A stretch of DNA of 58,578 bases from Qaidamihabitans albus (lineage in GTDB: Bacteria; Actinomycetota; Actinomycetes; Mycobacteriales; Pseudonocardiaceae). This document shows positions 19,508-26,778 of the stretch, piece after piece. The number at the start of each line of letters is the position of its first letter. Within the stretch, counting starts at the first letter, position 1. The notes under the pieces are model-generated. The model did not search any database and was not told the DNA's origin. It saw nothing but the letters and a program-made list of their open reading frames with translations. Both the position numbers and the translations under genes were made by a program. The stretch spans positions 164,042 to 222,619 of the forward strand of contig NZ_JAEHOB010000011.1 of assembly GCF_016464705.1 (NCBI RefSeq), given 5' to 3'.

Positions 19508-19519
19508 GGCGCGGCGTTG

Positions 19520-19578
19520 TGCCTGGTCACCTCTCGTGAGTGTTCGGCCGAGTTAGCACACGGTTCCTCACTCGCGAC
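19520..19578. repeat. Family 2 palindrome, copy B, with left flank
   Basis: CTCGTGAGT at 19533 and ACTCGCGAC at 19570 are 37 bp apart, as in all other copies. The centre is diverged (CCGAGTTAGCACACGG). The left flank TGCCTGGTCACC at 19520 is shared with the copy at 50551. The rest of the 316-bp gap between the DUF885 and EamA genes (19579-19680) holds no recognised feature apart from the EamA ribosome-binding site. Confidence 0.8.
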
Positions 19579-19680
19579 TGGTGACCTGCGGAAACAATGC
19601 GCCCTGGTCCGTAAAGCCACGCACCAACGCCCCGCGTCGTCGTCTCTTCTCTTCCCACTTCGACGTTGGAGCGTTCCGAT

Positions 19681-20583
19681 ATGTCCACTTCCGTTGCCGT
19701 GCGCGTGCGCGACGGCTCCGCGAGCCTGCTGCTGGCCGGTGTCCTGTGGGGCACCGGCGGCCTCGCCGGCTCGATCCTCGTCACCAGGGCGAGCCTGCAT
19801 CCGCTGTCGGTCGCCGCGTACCGGCTGCTGCTCGGCGGCGTCCTCGCCGTGTTGTTCCTCTGGTCCAGCGGCGGTCTGCGCGCGATTCCGCGTACCCGGC
19901 CGGTGGCCCGTCGGCTGCTGCTCGCCGGCGGGCTGCTCGCGGTCTTCCAGTCGTGTTACTTCGCCGCCGTGGTGCTCACGTCGGTGAGCGTCGCGACGAT
20001 GACCACGATCGGCAGCGTGCCCGTGCTCGTCGCGGTGGCGAGTGCGGTCGCCGAACGCCGGCTGCCCAGCCTGCCGACGGTCCTGTCGATCCTCGCCGCG
20101 CTGCTCGGGCTCGCCTTGCTGACCTGGTCGCCGGGGGGCACGCAGGACCGGTGGCGGTTGCTCGGCGGCCTCGCCTGCGCCCTCGCAGCCGGGGCCGGTT
20201 TCGCGGCGCTGACCCTGGCCACCCGCCGCCAGGTGGCGGGGCTCGATCCCTTGCGCACCACGGCGTTCGGCTGCCTGGTCGGTGGCCTGGCCCTGCTGCC
20301 GGTCGCGGTGTGGCTGGGGATGGCACTACCGCTGCGGGTGGATGTGCTCGGCGTCGCGGCCTACCTCGGTGCGGTACCGACCGCGCTGGCCTACCTGTCG
20401 TACTTCCGGGGCCTGCGTACCGCACATCCGGTGGTGGCGGCGCTGGCGGCGCTGCTGGAGCCGCTGACCGCGGCCGTTCTCGCGGCCGTGCTGCTCGGTG
20501 ACCGGCTGGGCGTGCCGGGCTGGTGCGGTGCGGGGCTGCTCATCGGTGCCCTCGCGGTGAGCTACCGGCGCTCGGAGCGGTGA
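19681..20583 (+). CDS. EamA-family (DMT) transporter
   Basis: This 300-residue membrane protein has ten hydrophobic helices in two EamA repeats, as in the drug/metabolite transporter superfamily (RhaT/YdcZ relatives that export metabolites). Typical segments are LLAGVLWGTGGLAGSILV at the start, ALAYLSYFRGLR, and VVAALAALLEPLTAAVLA with the conserved Glu-Pro. The ATG at 19681 has GGAG nine bases upstream. The gene is preceded by a leader ORF, two hairpins and a family 2 repeat, so control before translation is likely. The 3' end overlaps the convergent P-loop gene by 22 bp. The substrate is unknown. Confidence 0.9.
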   Translation: MSTSVAVRVRDGSASLLLAGVLWGTGGLAGSILVTRASLHPLSVAAYRLLLGGVLAVLFLWSSGGLRAIPRTRPVARRLLLAGGLLAVFQSCYFAAVVLTSVSVATMTTIGSVPVLVAVASAVAERRLPSLPTVLSILAALLGLALLTWSPGGTQDRWRLLGGLACALAAGAGFAALTLATRRQVAGLDPLRTTAFGCLVGGLALLPVAVWLGMALPLRVDVLGVAAYLGAVPTALAYLSYFRGLRTAHPVVAALAALLEPLTAAVLAAVLLGDRLGVPGWCGAGLLIGALAVSYRRSER

Positions 20584-21185
20584 ACCGCCGGGTGGCGTCC
20601 CCCGCCGGGGACGCCACCCGGTGCCGCCACCACGATCCGCAGGCCGTGCCGAGCGTCCGCGCGGCCGGTCGCCGTGGCGGCGGCCCAGCCGCGCGGGGCC
20701 TTGCCGGTGAGCAGGCGGTCGCGGATCCGGGGGGCGTTGCGGGCGTGGCGGGAGAAGGACCAGCCGAGCAGTACCCGCCCGCGCTGATGCTGCCCGGCGA
20801 GCGCCTCGGCCACGGTGCAGTCGATCCAGAGCAGGTGCCGGGTCCGGCCGGTGAGCATGCCGAGCGCGACGAACGCCGCCCGCGTGGCGCCGCCCGTGGC
20901 CGGGTCGTGTACGACGAGCGGTCCCGTGGCGCGAACCGCGGTGAGCACCAGCCGCAGCGTCTGCAGCAGGTGAACGAGCGGGCGGTACCAGGCGTACGGC
21001 ATGCCGGGCGGGAACAGCGCTCTGAGCCGCGCGCGGATCTGGTCGGTGTCCAGCACGGTGATCGGGGCGGTCGCCACCACGTTCCGGAGCAGGGTGCTCT
21101 TGCCCGCTCCGGGCAGGCCGGCGACCACCAGCAGCGCGCGGTGTTCGATCCGAACCTGGAGCCGATCCCGCCCTGCGATGTCCAT
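20562..21185 (-). CDS. P-loop ATPase/kinase-like protein
   Basis: This 207-residue protein opens with a P-loop fold: VVAGLPGAGKST at residues 21-31, then DTDQIRARLRALFPPG, which resembles small-molecule kinases and zeta-toxin-like AAA proteins. A middle block (LLWIDCTVAEALAGQHQRGR) with a later RDRLL fits the LID region of such kinases. The substrate is not apparent. The ATG at 21185 starts MDIAGRDRLQ; the frame is open further upstream without support. Its end overlaps the EamA gene convergently, and the GNAT gene on the same strand ends 41 bp upstream, so it may be the last gene of that cluster. Confidence 0.82.
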   Translation of the reverse strand: MDIAGRDRLQVRIEHRALLVVAGLPGAGKSTLLRNVVATAPITVLDTDQIRARLRALFPPGMPYAWYRPLVHLLQTLRLVLTAVRATGPLVVHDPATGGATRAAFVALGMLTGRTRHLLWIDCTVAEALAGQHQRGRVLLGWSFSRHARNAPRIRDRLLTGKAPRGWAAATATGRADARHGLRIVVAAPGGVPGGGRHPAVHRSERR

Positions 21186-21226
21186 GCATCCCGAACGCGC
21201 GGACGGTACCCGGTGTTCCGTGCGCG

Positions 21227-21793
21227 TCAGTCGAGTGGCAGGGAGCGGCCCAGGATCGCGAAGGGGCGCGGGTCGCCCGCGAAACGGTAGTCGCGCAGCA
21301 CGTCGGCGAAACCCAGCCTGCGGTAGAGCCGCCACGCCTTGCTCGGTCCCTCGGGGGTGGAGAGCAGCACGTGCCGCTGAGGTACGTCGGCGACGAGCCG
21401 GCGCAGCAGGTCCTCACCGATCCCGCGGCTCTGCCGCTCCGGCCGGACATGGATCTCGGTGAGCTCGAAGTAGTCGCTGAGCCAGTGCTCGACCGCCTCG
21501 TCACCGCCTGCGGTCGCGAGGCCGCGCCGGACCTGTTCGCGCCACCACTGGCCGGCTCCGCCCCGGTAACCGTAGGCGAGGCCGAGCAAGGCGTCGTCGG
21601 CGTCGAGCGCGGCGACGCACCGCCAGCCCTCCCGCAGCGCGTGGGTGAGCCACATCGGCGCGCGCTGCTCCGCCGTGCCCGCGGGGTAGTTCATCGCGGC
21701 GACGTAGAGCGAGAGAGCCTCGGGCAGCCGCGCCCGGAACTCGGCCCCGCTCAGCCGGGTGAAGCGCTTGTAGGCGGAGGACATCGCGGTCAT
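21227..21793 (-). CDS. GNAT-family N-acetyltransferase
   Basis: This 188-residue protein has the GNAT fold. The strand ELTEIHVRPERQSRGIGEDLLRRL is split here by the acetyl-CoA loop (Q-x-x-G-I-G), and the end carries AWRLYRRLGFADVLRDYRF. It would acetylate an amine from acetyl-CoA; the acceptor is unknown. The start ATG at 21793 overlaps the stop of the YbaK-type gene by four bases and has GGGAG upstream; a second in-frame ATG lies nine bases later. Translational coupling to the tRNA-editing gene suggests a shared message but not a shared function. Confidence 0.88.
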   Translation of the reverse strand: MTAMSSAYKRFTRLSGAEFRARLPEALSLYVAAMNYPAGTAEQRAPMWLTHALREGWRCVAALDADDALLGLAYGYRGGAGQWWREQVRRGLATAGGDEAVEHWLSDYFELTEIHVRPERQSRGIGEDLLRRLVADVPQRHVLLSTPEGPSKAWRLYRRLGFADVLRDYRFAGDPRPFAILGRSLPLD

Positions 21794-22317
21794 GGCGGCG
21801 CTCCCTGGTTCTGCGGTGCGGCGACGTCGGCGGCGCGGCCGCCGGTGAGGGCAAGCAGGTCCTCGAAGGTGGTCGGGAAGACCGACTTGGCATGTCCCGC
21901 GGCGGCCCACACCACGTCGTACCGGCGCAGAGCGGTGTCGACGAGCGTGATCAGCCTGCTCGGGTGCCCGACCGGCGCGACCCCGCCGATCACCTGGCCG
22001 GTGTGCTCCTTGACGAACGCGGGGTCGGCCTTGCCGACCCGGGCGGCGCCGGCGAGCGTGGCGAGGACGCCGGTGTCGGCGCGATGCGCCCCCGAGGTCA
22101 GCGCGAGCAGCGGCTGGTCGGCCCGGCCCTCGAACGACGCGCGAAAGACCAGGCTGTTCGCGATCGCGCCCACCTCGACCCCCAGGGCGTCGGCCGCCTG
22201 CTGCGCGGTGCGGACCTCGGCGGGGAGGATGCGGATTCCCTCGGCCGCCGGGTGCTGACCGGCTTCGACGAGGGCCGCGGCGACCTTCGCGATCGCGGGA
22301 TGGTCGAGGTTGCTCAT
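21790..22317 (-). CDS. YbaK/EbsC-family aminoacyl-tRNA deacylase
   Basis: This 175-residue protein is of the YbaK/ProX type, free-standing editing domains that hydrolyse mischarged tRNA such as Cys-tRNA(Pro) or Ala-tRNA(Pro). Features are TAQQAADALGVEVGAIANSLVF near the N-terminus (split by one variable loop), LTSGAHRAD with the conserved lysine site region, and IGGVAPVGHPSRL, the GGxxPxGH motif that shapes the pocket. The ATG at 22317 starts a two-gene unit with the downstream GNAT gene. Upstream, a LexA box lies about 95 bp away toward the divergent HEPN gene. Editing specificity cannot be assigned from reading alone. Confidence 0.91.
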   Translation of the reverse strand: MSNLDHPAIAKVAAALVEAGQHPAAEGIRILPAEVRTAQQAADALGVEVGAIANSLVFRASFEGRADQPLLALTSGAHRADTGVLATLAGAARVGKADPAFVKEHTGQVIGGVAPVGHPSRLITLVDTALRRYDVVWAAAGHAKSVFPTTFEDLLALTGGRAADVAAPQNQGAPP

Positions 22318-22410
22318 TCCGCTATGAGATCACGGAACGGCCACCGGGTGCGACGGACATCGCGCCGCCCGGGCTTGAGCCCCCGTCCGTCGCCAGCTAA
22401 TCTGGACTTG

Positions 22411-22426
22411 TCGAACATACGTTCGA
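22411..22426. promoter_or_regulatory. Perfect LexA (SOS) box
   Basis: TCGAACATACGTTCGA is a perfect 16-bp palindrome matching the actinobacterial SOS consensus TCGAAC-N4-GTTCGA. It lies between the divergent YbaK-type and HEPN genes, 115 bp before the HEPN start. The HEPN-MDMPI pair is the likely target, but the minus-strand pair could also respond. Confidence 0.85.
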
Positions 22427-22451
22427 CACCCGGTGGAGCGCTCACCGGCCC

Positions 22452-22496
22452 GGTGCCCGGAGCGCAGGTGGGGGAAGCACCTCCGCTCCGGGCACC
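22452..22496 (+). promoter_or_regulatory. Long hairpin in the leader between LexA box and HEPN gene
   Basis: GGTGCCCGGAGCG (22452-22464) pairs perfectly with CGCTCCGGGCACC (22484-22496). Inside, AGGTG (22466-22470) pairs with CACCT (22478-22482), so only a C-C mismatch interrupts 18 pairs closed by a 7-nt loop. It sits between the SOS box and the HEPN ribosome-binding site, where it could stop or gate transcription. Confidence 0.65.
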
Positions 22497-22540
22497 ACCG
22501 CTGAGGGCTTCATCTCGAGCTCTAGATGAGGAGGTGGGCC

Positions 22541-23038
22541 ATGTCGGTCGTGTTCGCGTCGCGCAATGGCTCAGTCCAGCCCGCGCTGCCGATCGAGCTG
22601 CGGCCACCGGCGGTGCCCGCGGCCGTTTCGCTGCTCGCGCAGGCCGGGCACGGTCTCGCCGAAGCCCGCCGGGAGGCCGATCCGGTCTCACGGTTCGTCG
22701 GCTCGTACCTTTCGGCGCTGCGGGCCGCGGCCGCCGTGCTCGCCGCCAGGGGCCGTCCGCACCGCGGCCGGGCCCGCCCGGAAAGTGTGTGGACGCTGCT
22801 GGAGTCGGCCGCGCCCGAGCTGGCGGAGTGGGCGGCGTTCTTCGCCGCCAACTCGGCGAAGCGGGCGGCCGCGCAGGCGGGGATCACGCGCGCGGTCACC
22901 GTCGACTCCGCCGACGAGCTGTTCCTGCGGGCGAGTGAATTCGTGGCGCTCGCCCGCAGGGTGGTGCACGGCACGTCGGCCGCCCGGGTCAGCCGCTGTG
23001 ATGTACGGCCACGCGCGCGGAAACGCCGGGAAAGGTGA
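22541..23038 (+). CDS. SAV_6107-type HEPN-domain protein, SOS-controlled
   Basis: This 165-residue helical protein matches the SAV_6107 family of HEPN-domain proteins. HEPN domains are often RNases or partners of nucleotidyltransferases; no clear Rx4-6H motif stands out, so activity is open. The protein has long helices (LLAQAGHGLAEARREAD, AFFAANSAKRAAAQAG) and a basic tail (RPRARKRRER). The ATG follows GAGGAGG by six bases. A perfect LexA box and a long hairpin lie upstream, so DNA-damage induction is likely. The stop shares one base with the next gene's start codon. Relatives in other actinomycetes lie near translesion polymerase genes; none is seen here. Confidence 0.85.
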   Translation: MSVVFASRNGSVQPALPIELRPPAVPAAVSLLAQAGHGLAEARREADPVSRFVGSYLSALRAAAAVLAARGRPHRGRARPESVWTLLESAAPELAEWAAFFAANSAKRAAAQAGITRAVTVDSADELFLRASEFVALARRVVHGTSAARVSRCDVRPRARKRRER

Positions 23039-23802
23039 TGCGCGGGCAGGCTCTTGCCGATCACGGCCGGTTCCTCGAAGCCATGGAGGTGGAGGTCGAA
23101 CTGCTCACCGAGGCCGCGCGGCGCACCGCTTCCGGCACGCCGGTGCGCATGTGTCCCGGCTGGACCGTCGGCGAGGTGGTCCGGCACGTGGGGAGCGTGT
23201 ACCGGGTCGTGCTGTCGTGGCTGGCACACGGTCGGCGGCCGCGGGAATGGCAGCGCGATCCGGCTCCCGGCCAGTCGGTGGAGGACTATCTGCGGGAAGG
23301 GCTCGCCGAACTGACCGGCGAGCTGGCGAGACATGATCCCGGAGATCGCGCGGCGACGTGGTGGCCGGCCGACCCGACCTACGGGTTCTGGCGCAGGCGG
23401 ATGGCGCACGAGACGACCATCCACCGGGTCGACGTGCAGGATGCGGCCGGGGTCGAGGTCGCCGCGATCACCGACGACATCGCGATCGACGGGGTCGACG
23501 AGGCGCTGACCCTGTGGTTCGGCCAGCGGCTGCCGATGCTGGGGCTCACCGGCACCAGGCCGGGGCTCGTCGCGGTTCGCTCCGGCGGGCACACCTGGAT
23601 CGCTCGCGCCGGCCCGGCGGAGACGGTCGCCTGGCGATGTTCCGGTACCGAGGCGGACCAGGCGGACGCGACCGTCTCCGGTGCTCCGCAGGAAATCTAC
23701 CTGTGGTTGTGGGGGCGGGGCTGGCCGGGTTCGGTGATCGTCGACGGTGATGACGACGCCGCCGGGCAGCTGTGGGCGCTGATGAGGCTCGCGACCCGCT
23801 GA
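23038..23802 (+). CDS. Maleylpyruvate-isomerase-family mycothiol-dependent enzyme
   Basis: This 254-residue protein has the DinB-like N-terminal domain of mycothiol-dependent maleylpyruvate isomerases (MDMPI_N) and a smaller C-terminal domain. Probable metal ligands are His50 (VVRHVG), Glu125 and His129 (AHETTIHR), the usual H-x-E-x3-H set. Family members act in detoxification or ring-cleavage pathways with mycothiol as thiol cofactor; the substrate here is unknown. The ATG at 23038 overlaps the HEPN stop (TGATG), so the two are translationally coupled and presumably share SOS control. A GTG three bases earlier is an alternative start. Confidence 0.88.
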   Translation: MRGQALADHGRFLEAMEVEVELLTEAARRTASGTPVRMCPGWTVGEVVRHVGSVYRVVLSWLAHGRRPREWQRDPAPGQSVEDYLREGLAELTGELARHDPGDRAATWWPADPTYGFWRRRMAHETTIHRVDVQDAAGVEVAAITDDIAIDGVDEALTLWFGQRLPMLGLTGTRPGLVAVRSGGHTWIARAGPAETVAWRCSGTEADQADATVSGAPQEIYLWLWGRGWPGSVIVDGDDDAAGQLWALMRLATR

Positions 23803-23865
23803 GGTGGGGCCGTGGCAGTACGGCTTGTGGGGAAGCAACGCCGTCCGCCCCGGTCTCACCTTCAG

Positions 23866-23895
23866 CCCGCGAGTCCCCCGCTGGAACCCGCGAGT
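23866..23895. repeat. Family 3 phased repeat, copy B (2 units)
   Basis: CCCGCGAGT occurs at 23866 and 23887, 21 bp apart. All 30 bp match 15348-15377 exactly. It lies in the 276-bp gap between the convergent MDMPI and RraA genes; the rest of that gap shows no gene. Confidence 0.88.
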
Positions 23896-24078
23896 GCTGC
23901 GTTCGGGTGTGCCGCGCCAGGTTCCGATGCGGTGACCGCCCTGGCCAGCGGCAGCCAGGAGCGACAGTGCTCCATAGTGGACAGAGCTGGCGCGGGGCGC
24001 CCGCCCGGCGGCGGCTGCCGGCGACGTGCCGTGGCGGACACTCACCGGCCCGAGGACGCCGACTTCCGCGTCTCGGGC

Positions 24079-24561
24079 TCACGCGGCGGGCGGTAGCAGC
24101 ACCACACCGTCGTCGTCGGCGTGCAGCACGTCGCCGGGGGAGAACGTGACGCCGCCGAAGCCCACCGGAACGTCCACCGCTCCCGCACCCGCCTTGGAGC
24201 TCTTGCGGGGATTCGTGCCGAGCGCCTTGATGCCCAGCGGCAGCGTGCCCAGCACGGCGCTGTCCCGGACCGCGCCGTACAGCACGAGGCCGGCCCAGCC
24301 GTTGTCCACTGCCGCCTTCGCGATCAGGTCACCGGTGAGCGCGCTTCGCAGGGAGCCCCGGCCGTCCACCACCAGAACGCTGCCCTCTCCCGGCGTGTTG
24401 AGCAGTTCCCGGACGAGTCCGTTGTCCTCGTAGCAGGACACCGTGCGAACCGGGCCGGAAAAGGCACGCACCTTGCCGAACTGCTGGAACTGGACATCGC
24501 AGACGCGCAGCAGCGCCCCGTGCTCGTCGACCAGATCGGCGGTGCTGGGGGAGTCGTTCAC
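24079..24561 (-). CDS. rraA: RraA-family protein (RNase E regulator/HMG aldolase fold)
   Basis: This 160-residue protein matches RraA in length and sequence: [10 protein letters not shown] at the start, [18 protein letters not shown] with the conserved G-D/G-R substrate loop, [14 protein letters not shown], and a final [15 protein letters not shown]. In Gammaproteobacteria RraA inhibits RNase E. In other bacteria many members act as 4-hydroxy-4-methyl-2-oxoglutarate aldolase or oxaloacetate decarboxylase, so the role here is not settled. The GTG at 24561 has AAGGG upstream and gives the expected N-terminus. It is convergent with the MDMPI gene and divergent from the ACT-GNAT gene. Confidence 0.9.
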   Translation of the reverse strand: MNDSPSTADLVDEHGALLRVCDVQFQQFGKVRAFSGPVRTVSCYEDNGLVRELLNTPGEGSVLVVDGRGSLRSALTGDLIAKAAVDNGWAGLVLYGAVRDSAVLGTLPLGIKALGTNPRKSSKAGAGAVDVPVGFGGVTFSPGDVLHADDDGVVLLPPAA

Positions 24562-24710
24562 GGGCGGGGCCCTTCTGTGCTCGCCGTTGCTCGGGAGCGA
24601 CCAGGGTAACGACCGCGGTGTTTCGGCGGCGTTGCACGGCCGGGGCAATGCTGACCTTCAGGAAACGCCCGCGCCGCCGACCAGCAACAACGGTCCACGA
24701 CTGTGGGTTC

Positions 24711-25784
24711 ATGGATACTGGTCACGCTCGTTCCGCAGCGCGTCCCGGCGTGGCCGGGCCGGAGGCCGCCACGCCCTCGGTCACCTGGCGGCTGCGCATC
24801 CGGATGGACGACCGTCCCGGCACCCTCGCGCGGGTCGCGGTCCGGCTCGCGGACCTCGACTGCAACATCCTCGCACTCAGCGTGCTGCCGGTACCCGGCG
24901 GCGTACTCGACGAGATCGTCGTGCGCCCGGCCGCCGGACTCACCCGGGCGCAGCTGATCAGTGCCATCCGCGAGGAGGACGGCGAGTGTTTCGGCAGCAC
25001 GGACGCCGATGTGCGCGAGCTCGTCGACACCGCTGCCGCGAGCCTGACGGCAGCCGGTCGCGCGGTCGCCGATCCGGCTGCCTGCGCGGAGGCGGTGCGG
25101 GAGGTGCTGGCCGCGGATCTGGTGACAGTCGTGCCCACCGGCGAGGCGAACCCCGGCCGCGGCGAGGGCGGCCACCGGGCTGTCCTCTGGCTCGACGGCG
25201 CCCGGGCGCTGGTCGCCCGGCGATCCTGGGCGCCGTTCGCCCAGCTGGAGCTGGCGCGGGCGGAGGCCCTGCTCGGCCTGCTCCGCACGGTACGGGCGAA
25301 CGTCAGCGGGCCCGCGGTCGTCACCTGCGCGGATGGCGCCACCGTGGTGCTGCGCGAAGGCGTGCCCGCCGACGCGGACGCGGTGCTCGCCCTGCACGGC
25401 CGGTGCTCGGCGGAAACCCTGTTCCGGCGTTACCACGCGGGCCTGCGCACGATCCCCCGCCGCTGGTCACATCGCCTCCTCGCGCCGGACGGTGGGCTCA
25501 GCGTGCTGGCGGTGTGCGGGCGGGACGTGCTCGCGCTCGGTCAGCTGATCCCCGGCCACGGCGACATCGCGGAGGTCTCCCTCCTGGTCGAGGACGCGTG
25601 GCAGCGCAACGGGCTCGGCACGGCGCTGCTGAAGCGGCTCGCCGTGCTCGCCGCCGCGCGTGGCCGCCACGAGCTGGTGGCGACGTACCTGCCCGGCCAG
25701 GAGGGCATGCGCCGCACCGCATTGCGTGCGGGTCTGGCACCCGCGCCCGCGGAGCCGGGCGGCCTGCTCCGGATCCGTCTGTGA
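24711..25784 (+). CDS. ACT-domain/GNAT acetyltransferase fusion protein
   Basis: This 357-residue protein joins two domains. Residues about 17-85 are an ACT domain (LRIRMDDRPGTLARVAVRLADL, interrupted by the usual turn), which usually binds an amino acid as an allosteric effector. Residues about 205-355 are a GNAT acetyltransferase with the acetyl-CoA loop VEDAWQRNGLGTALLKRL and an N-terminal block LHGRCSAETLFRRYH. That end resembles protein lysine acetyltransferases of the Pat type. An amino-acid-controlled lysine acetyltransferase is a reasonable inference, as described for related actinobacterial enzymes. The ATG at 24711 was chosen because it gives a short tail before the ACT domain; no strong ribosome-binding site is visible. 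Confidence 0.85.
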   Translation: MDTGHARSAARPGVAGPEAATPSVTWRLRIRMDDRPGTLARVAVRLADLDCNILALSVLPVPGGVLDEIVVRPAAGLTRAQLISAIREEDGECFGSTDADVRELVDTAAASLTAAGRAVADPAACAEAVREVLAADLVTVVPTGEANPGRGEGGHRAVLWLDGARALVARRSWAPFAQLELARAEALLGLLRTVRANVSGPAVVTCADGATVVLREGVPADADAVLALHGRCSAETLFRRYHAGLRTIPRRWSHRLLAPDGGLSVLAVCGRDVLALGQLIPGHGDIAEVSLLVEDAWQRNGLGTALLKRLAVLAAARGRHELVATYLPGQEGMRRTALRAGLAPAPAEPGGLLRIRL

Positions 25785-25802
25785 CTCCCGGTGCGCCGCC
25801 GG

Positions 25803-26507
25803 TCAGCAGGTGACGGAGACGTCGCCGCCGGCCTCGAACGACACGTGCACGTGGTCGTAGTGGTTGGCCGTGGCGCTGCCCCGGTCCTCCATCGTCGACC
25901 AGCCGCCGCCGTCGTTGTACCGCTGGCGCCAGATCACGTACTTCACCGCGAAATCCGACTGGTGCGCCAACAGGTAGTCCGCTATCGCGTCACCGGTTTC
26001 CGTGCCCACCATGAAATCGAGAGCCAAACCCGACGGGTGGTCGCTGGTTCCGGAACGGCCGGCCTGGCCACCGACGGAATCGACGGCGAACTTATTCAGA
26101 ATGTGATTGCCCACTTGCGCTACGTGAGGTTGCGTACCTTCCAGCGAGGTCGGGCAGGATTCGGGTGGTGGCGGCGGTGGCGCGACCGGTTCGGGTTCCG
26201 GTTCCGGCTCGGGCTCCGGCTTCTCGACCGGTTCCTCCGTCGTCGTGGTCGTCGGGGGTGGCGTCGTGGTCGTGCTGGTGGGGGCCTTGCTGGTGGTGGT
26301 GGATCGCGTGGTCGTCGGCGCGGAGGTCGTCGGCTCCCTGGCGGCGAACGCAAGGGCCGCGCCGTGGTTGTCGTCGCTTTGCCACAATCCGCCGGTGATC
26401 CAGGCGGTGAATGCCAGAAGTGCGGCGGCGGAAGTTCCGACCGCCGTCGGCATTCTCCACGATGGTGATTTTTTCAGGCGATGTCGACCGGACATACTTG
26501 TTCGCAC
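25803..26507 (-). CDS. Membrane-anchored exported protein with Thr/Pro linker and peptidase-M15-like C-terminal domain
   Basis: This 234-residue protein has a basic N-terminus, one hydrophobic segment (VGTSAAALLAFTAWITGG), a long Thr/Ser- then Pro/Glu-rich spacer, and a compact C-terminal domain. That domain has SDHPSGLALDFM and NHYDHVHVSF, the His/Asp pattern of M15-like D,D-peptidases and of the ARB_07466-like domain. The layout fits a surface-attached enzyme reaching into the cell wall. The spacer should keep the domain some distance from the membrane. GTG at 26507 has GAGGA just upstream; ATG at 26495 is the alternative. It lies 19 bp from the convergent ACT-GNAT stop. Catalysis is inferred, not shown. 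Confidence 0.83.
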   Translation of the reverse strand: MRTSMSGRHRLKKSPSWRMPTAVGTSAAALLAFTAWITGGLWQSDDNHGAALAFAAREPTTSAPTTTRSTTTSKAPTSTTTTPPPTTTTTEEPVEKPEPEPEPEPEPVAPPPPPPESCPTSLEGTQPHVAQVGNHILNKFAVDSVGGQAGRSGTSDHPSGLALDFMVGTETGDAIADYLLAHQSDFAVKYVIWRQRYNDGGGWSTMEDRGSATANHYDHVHVSFEAGGDVSVTC

Positions 26508-26739
26508 CGTTCCTCGGGGTAGGGTTTTCCGGCGCGTTGTCTTTCCGGGGGAACGCCGGTCAACCGGAAGGCTCGGACAGATTACGAACCGGCAACAGGC
26601 GTGTCACGGCCGAGTGGCTTCGGACACAGATCATCGGAACATTGCCGCCGAATGCCGTGAGCCGATTAGGCCGAATGGCCGCTGGAAGCCAGGCGAGCCT
26701 GCCTGTAGTCGAGGAGCTGGACCTTACGGTGCCGCGGAG

Positions 26740-26769
26740 CGCGGACACCTGTGCGCGGAGCGCGGACAC
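26740..26769. repeat. Family 1 phased repeat, copy B (2 reverse units)
   Basis: CGCGGACAC occurs at 26740 and 26761, 21 bp apart, inside a 15-bp repeat GCGGAGCGCGGACAC. No forward partner units are present. It lies just downstream of the deformylase stop. The rest of the gap, 26508-26730, holds no recognisable feature. Confidence 0.8.
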
Positions 26770-26778
26770 GCCGGGCCG

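Noticed and set aside
26508-26730. Possible c-di-AMP (ydaO) riboswitch before the exported M15-like gene
   Set aside because: Such switches often precede wall hydrolases in actinobacteria, but I could not find the conserved motifs in either strand of this gap.
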